DNA from: Pseudomonas syringae
GTDB lineage: Bacteria > Pseudomonadota > Gammaproteobacteria > Pseudomonadales > Pseudomonadaceae
Reading direction: 5' to 3'
Length of the DNA: 64,000 bases
NCBI RefSeq assembly: GCF_001698815.1
Contig: NZ_LGSI01000020.1
Coordinates: forward strand, 133,483 to 197,482
The translations under genes and the position numbers were made by a program. Below are positions 45,277 through 53,652 of the stretch, in pieces. Each line of letters opens with the position of its first letter. Within the stretch, counting starts at the first letter, position 1. The notes under the pieces were generated by a model that was given only the letters and a program-made list of their open reading frames with translations, had not been told where the DNA came from and ran no database searches.

Positions 45277-45972
45277 TTGAATCAACAGACATTGTCCATG
45301 CGCCTGGAACGCGTTGCGGCGCATGTGCCGGCCGGTGCGCGTCTGGCCGATATCGGCTCGGATCACGGCTATCTGCCGGTGGCGTTGATGCGTCGAGGCG
45401 CAATCGCGGCAGCGGTGGCCGGTGAGGTGGCATTGACGCCATTCCACGCGGCGCAACGCACCGTGCACGAGAGCGGCCTGGACCAGCGGATCACCGTGCG
45501 CCTGGCCAATGGCCTGGCGGCGATCGAGCCGGGCGATGCAATCACCGCGATCAGCATGTGCGGCATGGGTGGCGAGACGATCCGCGACATCCTCGACAGC
45601 GGCAAGGCGCACCTGAACGGCCAGGAGCGCCTGATCCTGCAGCCCAACGGCGGCGAGCAGCCATTGCGTCAATGGCTGATGGACAATGGTTACTGCATCC
45701 TCTGCGAAGAAGTACTGCGGGAGAACCGCTTCGATTACGAAATCATCGTCGCCGAGCGCTCCGGGCCGGTGAAATACACCGCCGAAGAACTGTACTTCGG
45801 CCCGCTGCAGATGCAGGCACGCAGCCCGGCGTTCCTGTTCAAGTGGCAACGCCTGCTGCGCCTGAAGCAGCGGACCCTGAGCCAATTCGCCCGGGCGCAG
45901 CAGGCCGTGCCCGAAGAGAAAGTGCTGGAAGTCGCGCGGCATGTCCGGTGGATCACCGAACTGCTGGCTTGA
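45277..45972 (+). CDS. trmK: tRNA (adenine(22)-N1)-methyltransferase TrmK
   Basis: 231 residues from TTG 45277; the family start LNQQTLSMRLERVAAHVPAG fits, and the 49 codons upstream are not conserved in style. The SAM site is LADIGSDHGYLPVALMRRG, and the catalytic-region motif is ISMCGMGGETIRDIL near residue 90. The protein methylates A22 in tRNA in the cytosol. It is a housekeeping gene inserted between accessory modules. Confidence 0.85.
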   Translation: MNQQTLSMRLERVAAHVPAGARLADIGSDHGYLPVALMRRGAIAAAVAGEVALTPFHAAQRTVHESGLDQRITVRLANGLAAIEPGDAITAISMCGMGGETIRDILDSGKAHLNGQERLILQPNGGEQPLRQWLMDNGYCILCEEVLRENRFDYEIIVAERSGPVKYTAEELYFGPLQMQARSPAFLFKWQRLLRLKQRTLSQFARAQQAVPEEKVLEVARHVRWITELLA

Positions 45973-45982
45973 GCCTGGACGA

Positions 45983-46016
45983 AGCGAAGCACACTTTGAA
46001 CCGGCCTTGCTTCGCT
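45983..46016. terminator. Inverted repeat between convergent trmK and GST genes
   Basis: AGCGAAGCA (45983-45991) and TGCTTCGCT (46008-46016) are perfect nine-base arms with 16 bases between. There is no T-run on either side. The position just after trmK and before the end of the convergent GST gene suggests a bidirectional termination or RNA-stabilising structure. Confidence 0.4.
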
Positions 46017-46056
46017 GCCATATCTGACTCGGATTCAGCCGGGCCGCTGCCAGTAT

Positions 46057-46668
46057 TCAAGCGATGGGATAGCGTTGGAACAGTTCAGTCTGTTCCAGGC
46101 TCTCGGCAAATGCGCGGATCGCAGGGAAGTCCTCGGACTTGACGAGGTCGGGCACCATCAACTGAGTGAACGACCATGCAACCGCAGTGCTGATCGCCGC
46201 CTGGTCCGGCCGAGGATCTCGCGGCGGTTCGGCTGTGGTGATCTGTGTTTCCAGCTCATCACAAGCGGCCAGCAGCTGCCGGGTGATGCGCTCCACCCAA
46301 GGCTGGTGCAGCTTTTGCGCGGGTCGCAGCTTGTGCTCGTAGACCACTTGCACGGCTTTTTCGCAGGCCGCCAATGCCAGCCCCACGGTGCGCAGGGCCA
46401 CACCTCGAGCCTGTGGTTGCTGTGGCAACAGCTTGGCAGCCGGGGCGCTGGCAGCTTCGAAGTAGTCAATGATCAGCGTCGAATCCATCAGTACCGTACC
46501 GTCGTCGAGCGACAGTGTCGGCGCTTTGACCACCGGATTGATCTGGGCAAACGCCTCGAACGTGCTGAACACGGACAACGGCTCATGTTCGAATTCGACC
46601 CCGAACAAGTCCAGGGAAATGGCGACTCGGCGAACATAGGGTGAATCCAGCATGCCCCAAAGCTTCAT
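46057..46668 (-). CDS. Glutathione S-transferase family protein
   Basis: 203 residues; N-terminal thioredoxin-like domain (MKLWGMLDSPYVRRVAISL, NPVVKAPTLSLDDGTVLMDSTLIIDYFE) and an alpha-helical C-terminal domain. DSPYVRR provides the probable catalytic serine. It is divergent from the LysR gene at 46778, which is the likely regulator. Substrate unknown. Confidence 0.88.
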   Translation of the reverse strand: MKLWGMLDSPYVRRVAISLDLFGVEFEHEPLSVFSTFEAFAQINPVVKAPTLSLDDGTVLMDSTLIIDYFEAASAPAAKLLPQQPQARGVALRTVGLALAACEKAVQVVYEHKLRPAQKLHQPWVERITRQLLAACDELETQITTAEPPRDPRPDQAAISTAVAWSFTQLMVPDLVKSEDFPAIRAFAESLEQTELFQRYPIA

Positions 46669-46777
46669 TTGCTACTCTCCGTCTCGTATGACCAAATATT
46701 TACAATGCCTTACATTAGCTCGCTATTACTGACTAGAATATCGGCAATTATTATCAAAATAGGTAAGTATTTCTTAC

Positions 46778-47674
46778 ATGTTCAACATTCCTCCTGCTAC
46801 CTGTCTGCGCAGTTTCGAAGCGGTGGCAAGATTGGGTAGCGTGAATGCGGCTGCCAGAGAACTGCATGTCACCCACTCGGCCATCAGCCAGCAGATCAAA
46901 GTGCTTGAACAGACAATTGGGGTCACCTTGTTCGTGCGCGAGGGGCGAGGGCTTCGGGTCAGCGAAGATGGACGGTTGTACGCCCTGCAGATTCGCGAAG
47001 CTCTCGGTGACATCGCTGAAGCAACGCGGTTGATCAAGGCGCAACCCAAGTCCAGCGAGTTGGTCGTTGCTGTTCTGCCGTCGTTCGGATGTAGCTGGCT
47101 TGTACCTCGCATCCCGCGTTTCCTGGCGCTGCATCCTGATGTAAGTGTTCGATTGCAGGCCGGTCTGGCGGTGTCCAGTTTGCATAAGGAATCTGTAGAC
47201 CTGGGCATCCGTATGGGGCGAGGGGACTGGGAAGGTATGGAGAGTCGGTTGTTGTTCCATGACGAAACCCTCGTTGTAGCCGCGCCGCATTTCAACGGTG
47301 GAGAGCTTCCGCGAACGCCAGATGAAATCATCAGGAGCACAATCATTTTCAGCATGGAGTCGTGGCAGCCGTGGTGCCGAGCGGCGGGTCTGGATGCAGA
47401 CGTACCGCGAGCGGGGCTATGCAGCAATGACTCCAACCTCGTGCTGCGGGCGGTCAGCCTTGGCCAGGGTATTGCGCTGGAACGCCGCAGCCTTGTGCAC
47501 GATGCCATTGTGCAAGGTGAGTTGGTACAACTTACCGAGTTTACCGCGCCTTACCCTTATCCTTATTGGCTCGTAGTGCCCAATCAGCAACGCTCGAAAT
47601 CGCGGCAACGTGATTTTTCCGAATGGTTGCTCGCAGAGGTCGATGAATACCTGAAGCCTGGATCATCGACATAA
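46778..47674 (+). CDS. LysR-family regulator (GcvA type)
   Basis: 298 residues with the LysR helix-turn-helix (FEAVARLGSVNAAARELHVTHSAISQQIKVLEQTIG). The start MFNIPPATCLRSFEAVARLGS is typical of the GcvA/AmpR branch. It is divergent from the GST gene, with 109 AT-rich bases between that should hold both promoters. Confidence 0.9.
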   Translation: MFNIPPATCLRSFEAVARLGSVNAAARELHVTHSAISQQIKVLEQTIGVTLFVREGRGLRVSEDGRLYALQIREALGDIAEATRLIKAQPKSSELVVAVLPSFGCSWLVPRIPRFLALHPDVSVRLQAGLAVSSLHKESVDLGIRMGRGDWEGMESRLLFHDETLVVAAPHFNGGELPRTPDEIIRSTIIFSMESWQPWCRAAGLDADVPRAGLCSNDSNLVLRAVSLGQGIALERRSLVHDAIVQGELVQLTEFTAPYPYPYWLVVPNQQRSKSRQRDFSEWLLAEVDEYLKPGSST

Positions 47675-47731
47675 CAGTCAATGCCCGTCGCGGTGGAGTA
47701 TGGCTGGGCGCAGTTGCGCCAGTACTGCGCT

Positions 47732-48478
47732 TTATTGCCCGACAGATTGCAGGTACTGATGCTGGATGCGCTCCAGCTCGCCCGAGTGACGCAGTTGCTC
47801 CAAAGCCTTGGCCCAGGCGGCTACCAGTTCGTCGTCACAGTCGCGGCTGAAGGCGATGTATAACGACGAGCGATAAAGCTCGATGGGAATCTGCCGTAGC
47901 GTGCCGGGAGCGATGTTCAACTGGCGGCTGTAAAAAACTACCCCCGCATCGGTATCGCCAATGATGATGCTGGTGCGCCCGGCCATTAGCATGCGGTAGA
48001 GCTGCAGGTTTTCGGTGGCACTTTTGTCGAGGTTGTTGAAACCCAGCGACGACAGCATATCGGGCACCAGCCCGGCATGCCGCGTAGTGATCCGCGGCGC
48101 GTGCAGCAGTTGCTCCAGGGAAGTCACCGGCGGCGCCTTGGCCAACTGATAGGGGTGGATGGACTCTTCCACGATCGGCCCAACCCACTTGTATAACGGC
48201 TCACGCTCCGTCGTGCGGAACATGGAATACATGATCGTCCTGGGCCGGGTTTGCAATACGCGGCTGGCTCGCATGCTGGGCAGCAGCACCACTTCAAAGT
48301 TATCTCCGGTCAGCGCCATGATGGCCCGGACGATTTCCGTGGTCATGCCGGTCAGCTGGTTGTTCTCTTCGTAGTTGTACGGTGCCCACTCTTCGGTAAC
48401 GACCTGATACGGCTCGGCCCTGACAAGAGTGCCGAGCAATACACACAACGATGCTGCGGCAAGTGTCCAATGGTTCAC
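47732..48478 (-). CDS. Periplasmic solute-binding protein (amino-acid type), orphan
   Basis: 248 residues from GTG 48478, where a signal peptide (NHWTLAAASLCVLLGTLVRA) begins; the 20 upstream codons are unlikely. The mature part has the PF00497-type fold (YQVVTEEWAPYNYEENNQLTGMTTEIVRA) and resembles orphan binding proteins common in Pseudomonas. No permease or ATPase genes are adjacent, so it may serve as a sensor or work with a distant transporter. Confidence 0.82.
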   Translation of the reverse strand: MNHWTLAAASLCVLLGTLVRAEPYQVVTEEWAPYNYEENNQLTGMTTEIVRAIMALTGDNFEVVLLPSMRASRVLQTRPRTIMYSMFRTTEREPLYKWVGPIVEESIHPYQLAKAPPVTSLEQLLHAPRITTRHAGLVPDMLSSLGFNNLDKSATENLQLYRMLMAGRTSIIIGDTDAGVVFYSRQLNIAPGTLRQIPIELYRSSLYIAFSRDCDDELVAAWAKALEQLRHSGELERIQHQYLQSVGQ

Positions 48479-48666
48479 GTTTTCTGCCTGGTGGGTTGTT
48501 CGGTGTTCCAGGACGGACCGAACAGGCAAGACAAGCATAGACCGGGATGGGCGTCCAATGTCGGGGATGTCACGTACAGGGGCAGAATTGATGGCGCCGC
48601 GTTTGTTCTCCAGTCAAGCAATCGACGGCTATTCTCGATAGACCCGATTATCCAGGAGCCCTGATC

Positions 48667-49257
48667 ATGACCCACTCTGAACCACTTACCATCGCCGTAT
48701 TGCTGGGCTCTGTGCGTTCCGACCGTCAAGGGATAAAAGCCGCGCGCCTGCTTTTGGCGGCGCTTGAACAACGCGGCCATGAGGCGGTATTGGTTGACCC
48801 CATGGTGACTCGCTTGCCCCTGCTGGACCGTATGTATAAGGAATACCCGAAAGGCTCGGCACCGGCCGAACTGGAGCAGCTGGCTACGCTTTACCGTCGA
48901 GCCGATGGTTTTCTGTTGGTAAGTGCGGAATACAATCACGGGGTACCGCCAGCGTTGAAAAATCTGCTGGATCATTTTCTGGAGGAGTATTTCTGGCGGC
49001 CTTCGGCGATAACCTGTTACTCCGCTGGCGGGTATGGGGGCGTGCGGGCGGCCATGCAGCTGCGGATGATCCTCGGGGAGTTGGGCATGCCGAGCATTCC
49101 CAGCCTGTTTGCCATTCCTCGTATTGGTGACGCACTGAGTGATGATGGGCAACCCAAAGAGGAGCGCACAACCAAGCAAATGAATAGTTTTCTGGATGAG
49201 TTTGAATGGTATGCACAGGCGCTACGGCGCCAGCGAGCGAGCGGCACGCCTTATTAA
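48667..49257 (+). CDS. NADPH-dependent FMN reductase family protein
   Basis: 196 residues; flavodoxin-like fold with FMN contacts in VLLGSVRSDRQGIKAARLL and LLVSAEYNHGVPPALKNLLDHF near residue 80, and AGGYGGVRAAMQLR later. It reduces FMN or quinones with NADPH. An AGGAG ribosome site precedes the ATG. Its 3' end overlaps the LysR remnant by 36 bases. Confidence 0.88.
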   Translation: MTHSEPLTIAVLLGSVRSDRQGIKAARLLLAALEQRGHEAVLVDPMVTRLPLLDRMYKEYPKGSAPAELEQLATLYRRADGFLLVSAEYNHGVPPALKNLLDHFLEEYFWRPSAITCYSAGGYGGVRAAMQLRMILGELGMPSIPSLFAIPRIGDALSDDGQPKEERTTKQMNSFLDEFEWYAQALRRQRASGTPY

Positions 49258-49611
49258 TGTGGGCGGCATTGCCGACTGGCGATAGTGCTGGCGAATAACC
49301 TCCGCCATCTCCAGTGCCCCGTCGCCTGCGCTTTGCGAGACGTGAAGCTCGATGGCGAAGTCTGGCAACAAGGGTAGTCCGGAATCGACTCCCAGCTCCT
49401 GGAAATCTCCGGGCATAAGCGAGCGTAACCATGGCGTCAAGGCCAGGCCGCTGCGTACAGTGGAAAGCGTGGCATCGACCGAGGCATTTTCGAATACCAC
49501 ACGCCAACTGATGTGGGCCTGGCCCAGCAGTGAAAAAACCGTACGGCGAAACGTGCAGGTTGGCGTCACGAAACACATAGGCAATGGCCGTTGGCGAAAC
49601 AGTTCGTCCGC
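49222..49611 (-). pseudogene. 5'-truncated LysR regulator (effector-domain remnant)
   Basis: The minus strand encodes 130 codons from about ELFRQRPLPMCFVTPTC to the end, matching the C-terminal half of a LysR protein (WRVVFENASVDATLSTVRSGLALTPWL, SGLPLLPDFAIELHVS). The helix-turn-helix and first effector subdomain are missing; the frame runs instead into the start region of the cupin gene. The remnant probably once regulated the FMN reductase gene. Confidence 0.75.
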
Positions 49612-49641
49612 TGTGCCGATCCCTTCTACGGAGTTCTGCTC

Positions 49642-50016
49642 ATGATGCTCAGCGGTCACACCACCAACATCGAGTCAGCCTTGGCCAAGGTCAGCCAATA
49701 CTGGTCGCCACAGATCATCGGTCAGGTCAACGACCAATACATCAAGGTTGCCAAGCTCAAAGGCGAACTGATGTGGCATTCCCATGTCGACGAAGATGAG
49801 ATGTTCATGGTGGTTTACGGAACCCTCAAGATTCAGTTGGAAGATCGGGACCTCGTCCTCCAGCCTGGTGAGTTTTGCGTCATCCCCAAAGGCGTCCGGC
49901 ATAATCCGGTGGCGTTGGACGAATGCGGTATCGTGCTGATTGAAACGGTCACCACACTGCATACCGGGAATGAAATCAGCCCGAGAAGCGTGCCTATCGA
50001 GCAACAACTGCGATAG
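49642..50016 (+). CDS. Small cupin-domain protein
   Basis: About 124 residues from ATG 49642 or 49645, preceded by CGGAG. The single cupin barrel has GELMWHSHVDEDEMFMVVYG with the metal-binding His-His-Glu set and PGEFCVIPKGVRHNP with the last histidine. Function unknown; such proteins may be metal-dependent dioxygenases or isomerases. The open frame upstream overlaps the LysR remnant and is not used. Confidence 0.8.
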   Translation: MMLSGHTTNIESALAKVSQYWSPQIIGQVNDQYIKVAKLKGELMWHSHVDEDEMFMVVYGTLKIQLEDRDLVLQPGEFCVIPKGVRHNPVALDECGIVLIETVTTLHTGNEISPRSVPIEQQLR

Positions 50017-50025
50017 GGGCCGACA

Positions 50026-51523
50026 TCAAAAGCATGAGGGCGGGCTCACCATCGAGCTGATGTAGCGTTTCAGCGTCTCTTCACGTGCGGAAGAAACGAT
50101 GGCCGCGATATAGCCGTCAGGTCGTACAAGTACCCAGTCCCCGGCGGCTAAACCGTAGGCATCGCTGACCTGTCCGCACTCATCGATGACATCCCCGCCT
50201 GGCCCGAAAATATGGGTGCGCAAGTGGCTGAGCACTGGCATTGCACAGCGGGATGTCTGGTAACCCAGCAGGGTCCAGTGGGTGCCCTTGAACAATTCGA
50301 AAAGCCGTGTCGGCTGTCCTCCGGCGCCGCGAATCTGGGCATCAGGGGCGCGCGCACCGGCGACCAGTTCGCGAGTTCGATCCGTTTGTTGCAAGGACAG
50401 TGAAGAGTCGGGGTAGCCGATATCGAGTTGTTGCACTTCACGGCCTCGGCGGTTTTCGCCTGTTTTGGACGCATCGAGCAATTTTATTGCCAGCTTGAGC
50501 ATGCCCTCAGCGATAGGGCGGCGGCTCCTCCTCGTAGGTATCCAGGAGCTTGTCAGAAGGTCCGGCAAGGGCTGCGGCCAGCTTCCATCCAAGGTTGTAG
50601 GAATCCTGAACGCTGGTGTTCAGACCCTGGCCTCCGGTGGGTGGATGAATATGTGCGGCGTCACCCACCAGGAACACGTTACCCACGCGGTAGAAATCGG
50701 CCAGACGCGCATTCATGCTGTAGGCGGACGCCCAATGGACCGATTCAATCTCGATATCAGTGCGACCGGTTCGCTCGGTCACCATGACTTCCAGGCCTGC
50801 GGCGGATAAATCCACATCGCCTTCAGTGGGAATGGGGGCTTGCAGTTGAAAGAGTTCGGTCCCCGCCAGCGGACATAAATGCAGTTGCTGCGCTCCGGAG
50901 CCAAACTGGTGCCATGCGTCCCGGGTCAAGCCTTTGAGGACAATGTCAGCCACTACGGCGCGGATACCCAGTGTCGCGCCTGGAAATCCGATACCCACCG
51001 CACTGCGCATAAAGCTGCGACCGCCATCCGCGCCGACCAGATAGCGGGCTTGCAGGATGTTCTCGCCCTCAGGGCTGGCAATTCTGGCCTCGACGCCCTT
51101 GTCACTTTGCTTCAGGCCCACCAGCTCGCAAGCGTACTCCGGATAATGGCCCAGCTCGGCCAGTCGCTCGCGCATCACAGCTTCGGTCAGGAATTGAGGG
51201 AGCATGAGCGGCTGCTGATAGGGTTCCGAAGGCGTCGCATGGCGGTCGGATTCGACGGTTTCGGGCTTGGTAAAGCTGCCATCCGCCAGATATTTCCGGG
51301 CTGGCGGGTACAGGCCCCCGGCGGCTGCGGCGCGATCGATGATGCCCAGATCCTCAAAGACTTCCTGGGTGCGGGGCTGAATGTCTTTGCCTCTTGAGCC
51401 ATGGAACGGAGCTTCCATTTTTTCCAAAAGACGGAACGCCACGCCACGTCGCGCCAGGTCTATGGCAAGCGTCAAGCCTGCCGCACCCGCTCCGAAAATC
51501 AGCACATCGGTGAATGATTTCAT
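50026..51523 (-). pseudogene. FAD-dependent aromatic monooxygenase broken by a frameshift
   Basis: From ATG 51523 the frame encodes a flavin monooxygenase of the phenol hydroxylase/TfdB type: VLIFGAGAAGLTLAIDL, LVGADGGRSFMRSAVG and FLVGDAAHIHPPTGGQGLN. The frame ends after EEEPPPYR at 50507. The continuation RRPIAEGMLKLAIKLLDASK down to 50026 is in another frame and completes the family C-terminus. A single extra C in the GC-rich run GCCGCCGCCC near 50517-50526 explains it. This is either a real inactivating mutation or a sequencing error. Confidence 0.85.
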
Positions 51524-51548
51524 GTCGTCGCTTTCCTGATTGAGTGTA

Positions 51549-51562
51549 TTATGCACGCATTA
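51549..51562. promoter_or_regulatory. Candidate MarR operator
   Basis: TTATGCACGCATTA forms an imperfect palindrome (TTATGC/GCATTA, one mismatch) in the 50-base region between the divergent monooxygenase and marR genes. It overlaps the marR leader immediately before its ribosome site, so binding there could repress both genes. Confidence 0.45.
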
Positions 51563-51573
51563 GGAGAAAGGCT

Positions 51574-52062
51574 ATGCCATCGAAGAAAAGAGTGCAAGAT
51601 ACACATAGTTCCAGGCAGATGAGGGAGCTGCACGGCGCGCTGATCAGTATCGTCAGCGTGATGAACCGGCCTCGAAATGATGAAAGGCTTATCAAGGACG
51701 CAGGCGTTCGGCTCGATCAGGCGCTTTTTCGCTTGCTGGTGCTGATCGAGCGTCTGGGACCGATTGGTGTCGTCGAGTTGGCCGATCGTCTGGGCCGGGA
51801 CTACACCACCATCAGCCGACAGGTCAGCAAGCTCGAAAGCATGGAGCTTGTTACACGTCACGAAAATGCCGCTGACCGCCGCTTGCGGCAGGCCGTCATA
51901 TCGCCAAAAGGCAAGGAAATGACGGACAGCATCGACGCCGCCCGTGAGCAGCTCGGCCGGGCGATATTCGAGAATTGGTCTGAGGATGACGTCGATAGCC
52001 TCGTGCGACTCATGCGCAAATTCGCCGACGCGCTGGAGCAGCAACTGCCAGCCGGGTCTTGA
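51574..52062 (+). CDS. MarR-family transcriptional regulator
   Basis: 162 residues from ATG 51574 behind an AGGAGAAAG ribosome site. The winged helix reads GVVELADRLGRDYTTISRQVSKLESMELVTRHENAADRRLRQAVIS, with the DRR wing motif. It is divergent from the monooxygenase and probably senses its phenolic substrate. Confidence 0.88.
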   Translation: MPSKKRVQDTHSSRQMRELHGALISIVSVMNRPRNDERLIKDAGVRLDQALFRLLVLIERLGPIGVVELADRLGRDYTTISRQVSKLESMELVTRHENAADRRLRQAVISPKGKEMTDSIDAAREQLGRAIFENWSEDDVDSLVRLMRKFADALEQQLPAGS

Positions 52063-52273
52063 GCGGATTGAACCTTGCCTGCGCAGAAAGCGGCCCGGAC
52101 ATCGCGATGTTTGCGCGGGTTCGCTGCCGGAATGAATGCGCAGGAGGGTAGCTAGAATCACTCCCAGCACTACGCCATAGATTTCAACCTGGTAACAAAA
52201 CTACAGGGGCGGCATAAAGCAGAAATCTTCAGGCAAAAAAGCGTAGGCAGGATCGCCAGCAGTCCTTGCCGAG

Positions 52274-53071
52274 ATGCCTTGCATGCCAATTATCAAATGC
52301 GCGTCACCTGTTGTTCGCTCCACGCTTGCCGGTTTTGTTGCAGTGCTCGTCAGCGGTTGCGCCAGCGCGCCTTCTGTACCGTTGGGCCCCTGCGACAACG
52401 TGAGCTACACCCTTCATGACCCGGCAGAGCCGGTCAACCGCGGCATCTTCGCCTTTAACCGCACTGTCGACGATTATGCGTTGGCGCCAGTTGCCCGTGG
52501 TTATCGGCACTTGCCGGACTTCTTCCAGGCGGGCATTCACAACTTCGTCGCCAACTTCGGCGAGCCCAAGGTCTTCATCAACGACCTGCTGCAAGGCAAT
52601 GGCGAACGCTCGGTCGCCACCTTCGGCCGGTTCGTGATTAACACCACCGTCGGCATCGTCGGTTTGATCGATGTCTCCGGCAAGATGGGCATCGAGCGCC
52701 ACAAGGCCGACTTCGGCCAGACCTTCGGCGTGTGGAACATCGCCAGCGGGCCTATTGTCGAGCTGCCGTTGTTGGGCACCAGCAACCTCAGGGATGCGAC
52801 CGGCAAAGTGCTGAGCTTCGCGGTTGATCCACTGGGCAGCAACAGCGACACCCTCAACACCTTGGGCACCATCAATACCGTCGGTGGAATTGTCGACGGC
52901 CGCGCCGGACTCTTGCCTGTCACAGACGAACTGCGCAAACAACCGGATTATTATCTGGCACTGCGTGACACCGTGGCCCAGAAACGCGCCAACTTTGTGG
53001 TGGAAGGCAAGAGAGGCAGCGTCGCCCAGGTCCTTTCAAGCTGCCCAAGCGGTGAGTCCGATGACGAATAA
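52274..53071 (+). CDS. mlaA: Outer-membrane lipoprotein MlaA (VacJ)
   Basis: 265 residues with a lipoprotein signal peptide and lipobox LVSGC near residue 28. The MlaA core is DPAEPVNRGIFAFNRTVDDY, then FGRFVINTTVGIVGLIDVS and FGVWNIASGPIVELPLLG. MlaA removes misplaced phospholipids from the outer leaflet of the outer membrane. An alternative start at 52283 is possible. Its stop overlaps the small gene that follows. Confidence 0.92.
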   Translation: MPCMPIIKCASPVVRSTLAGFVAVLVSGCASAPSVPLGPCDNVSYTLHDPAEPVNRGIFAFNRTVDDYALAPVARGYRHLPDFFQAGIHNFVANFGEPKVFINDLLQGNGERSVATFGRFVINTTVGIVGLIDVSGKMGIERHKADFGQTFGVWNIASGPIVELPLLGTSNLRDATGKVLSFAVDPLGSNSDTLNTLGTINTVGGIVDGRAGLLPVTDELRKQPDYYLALRDTVAQKRANFVVEGKRGSVAQVLSSCPSGESDDE

Positions 53072-53303
53072 GAACGACGCCCTGGTACTGCACCGAAGAA
53101 CGCGAGCCCCCAATCAGGCTTCATTGCACTGCCGGGAAATCGAACTGCGCCTCGCCGACGACGGCTGCCATGTAATGCTCAGCCGCTACGTCGAACTGTA
53201 CAGCGACGAACACACTGCCTGGTGCTCGGTTCGCCACCATCGCATCCCTTTGACCCGCATGATCCGCTGGATAATCAGCAATGGGGAGGTGGTGAAGGTT
53301 TAG
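53061..53303 (+). CDS. Small hypothetical protein overlapping mlaA
   Basis: 80 codons starting at ATG 53061, overlapping the mlaA stop by 11 bases, so translation is probably coupled. The sequence is hydrophilic and basic, with REIELRLADDGCHVMLSRYVEL and DEHTAWCSVRHHRIPLTRMIRW. I recognise no domain. Its stop codon coincides with the end of the histidine-kinase remnant on the other strand. Confidence 0.6.
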   Translation: MTNKNDALVLHRRTRAPNQASLHCREIELRLADDGCHVMLSRYVELYSDEHTAWCSVRHHRIPLTRMIRWIISNGEVVKV

Positions 53304-53402
53304 CGACGTGGTGTGCTGGTGAGCGGCAAAAATATCTCAAATCTGGCGCCGCGGGCTGATCGCCAGACCCAGGCCGAAGCCGCCGGTGTCGCGATCCCGG
53401 CT
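53300..53402 (-). pseudogene. Histidine kinase C-terminal remnant with internal deletion
   Basis: On the minus strand RDRDTGGFGLGLAI (the G2 box of a sensor kinase ATPase domain) is followed, after loss of about 20-25 codons and a frame change, by GARFEIFLPLTSTPRR and TAA, the normal end of such kinases. Nothing of the rest of the gene remains in the neighbouring 250 bases. It occupies part of the 349-base gap 53304-53652; the remainder of the gap shows no gene. Confidence 0.75.
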
Positions 53403-53652
53403 TCCATCAAACTGATTCGATAATCAAGTTATGTGGCGTGACGAACATCATCCCATCGATGTCATCCCTCCTTAACACTAAGCCGTTTTAATCGAACTCA
53501 ATCGCGGGAGTCTGGGGTCAAGCCCAGCCCTCGTGTTTCTGCCGTTACGGCCCAGTTTGCACCAGTCTGATCAGTAGCGGAGCTTGCCCCCAATCTGCGC
53601 GAGCCCCGGTTGTCGCTGGACTTTTTCTGGTAACCAATGGAAGGAACAGTCG

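Noticed and set aside
53303..53652. Possible hrp box (GGAACC-N15/16-CCAC) upstream of the HrpK-like gene
   Set aside because: Reading both strands of the gap gave no acceptable GGAACC-type first half.
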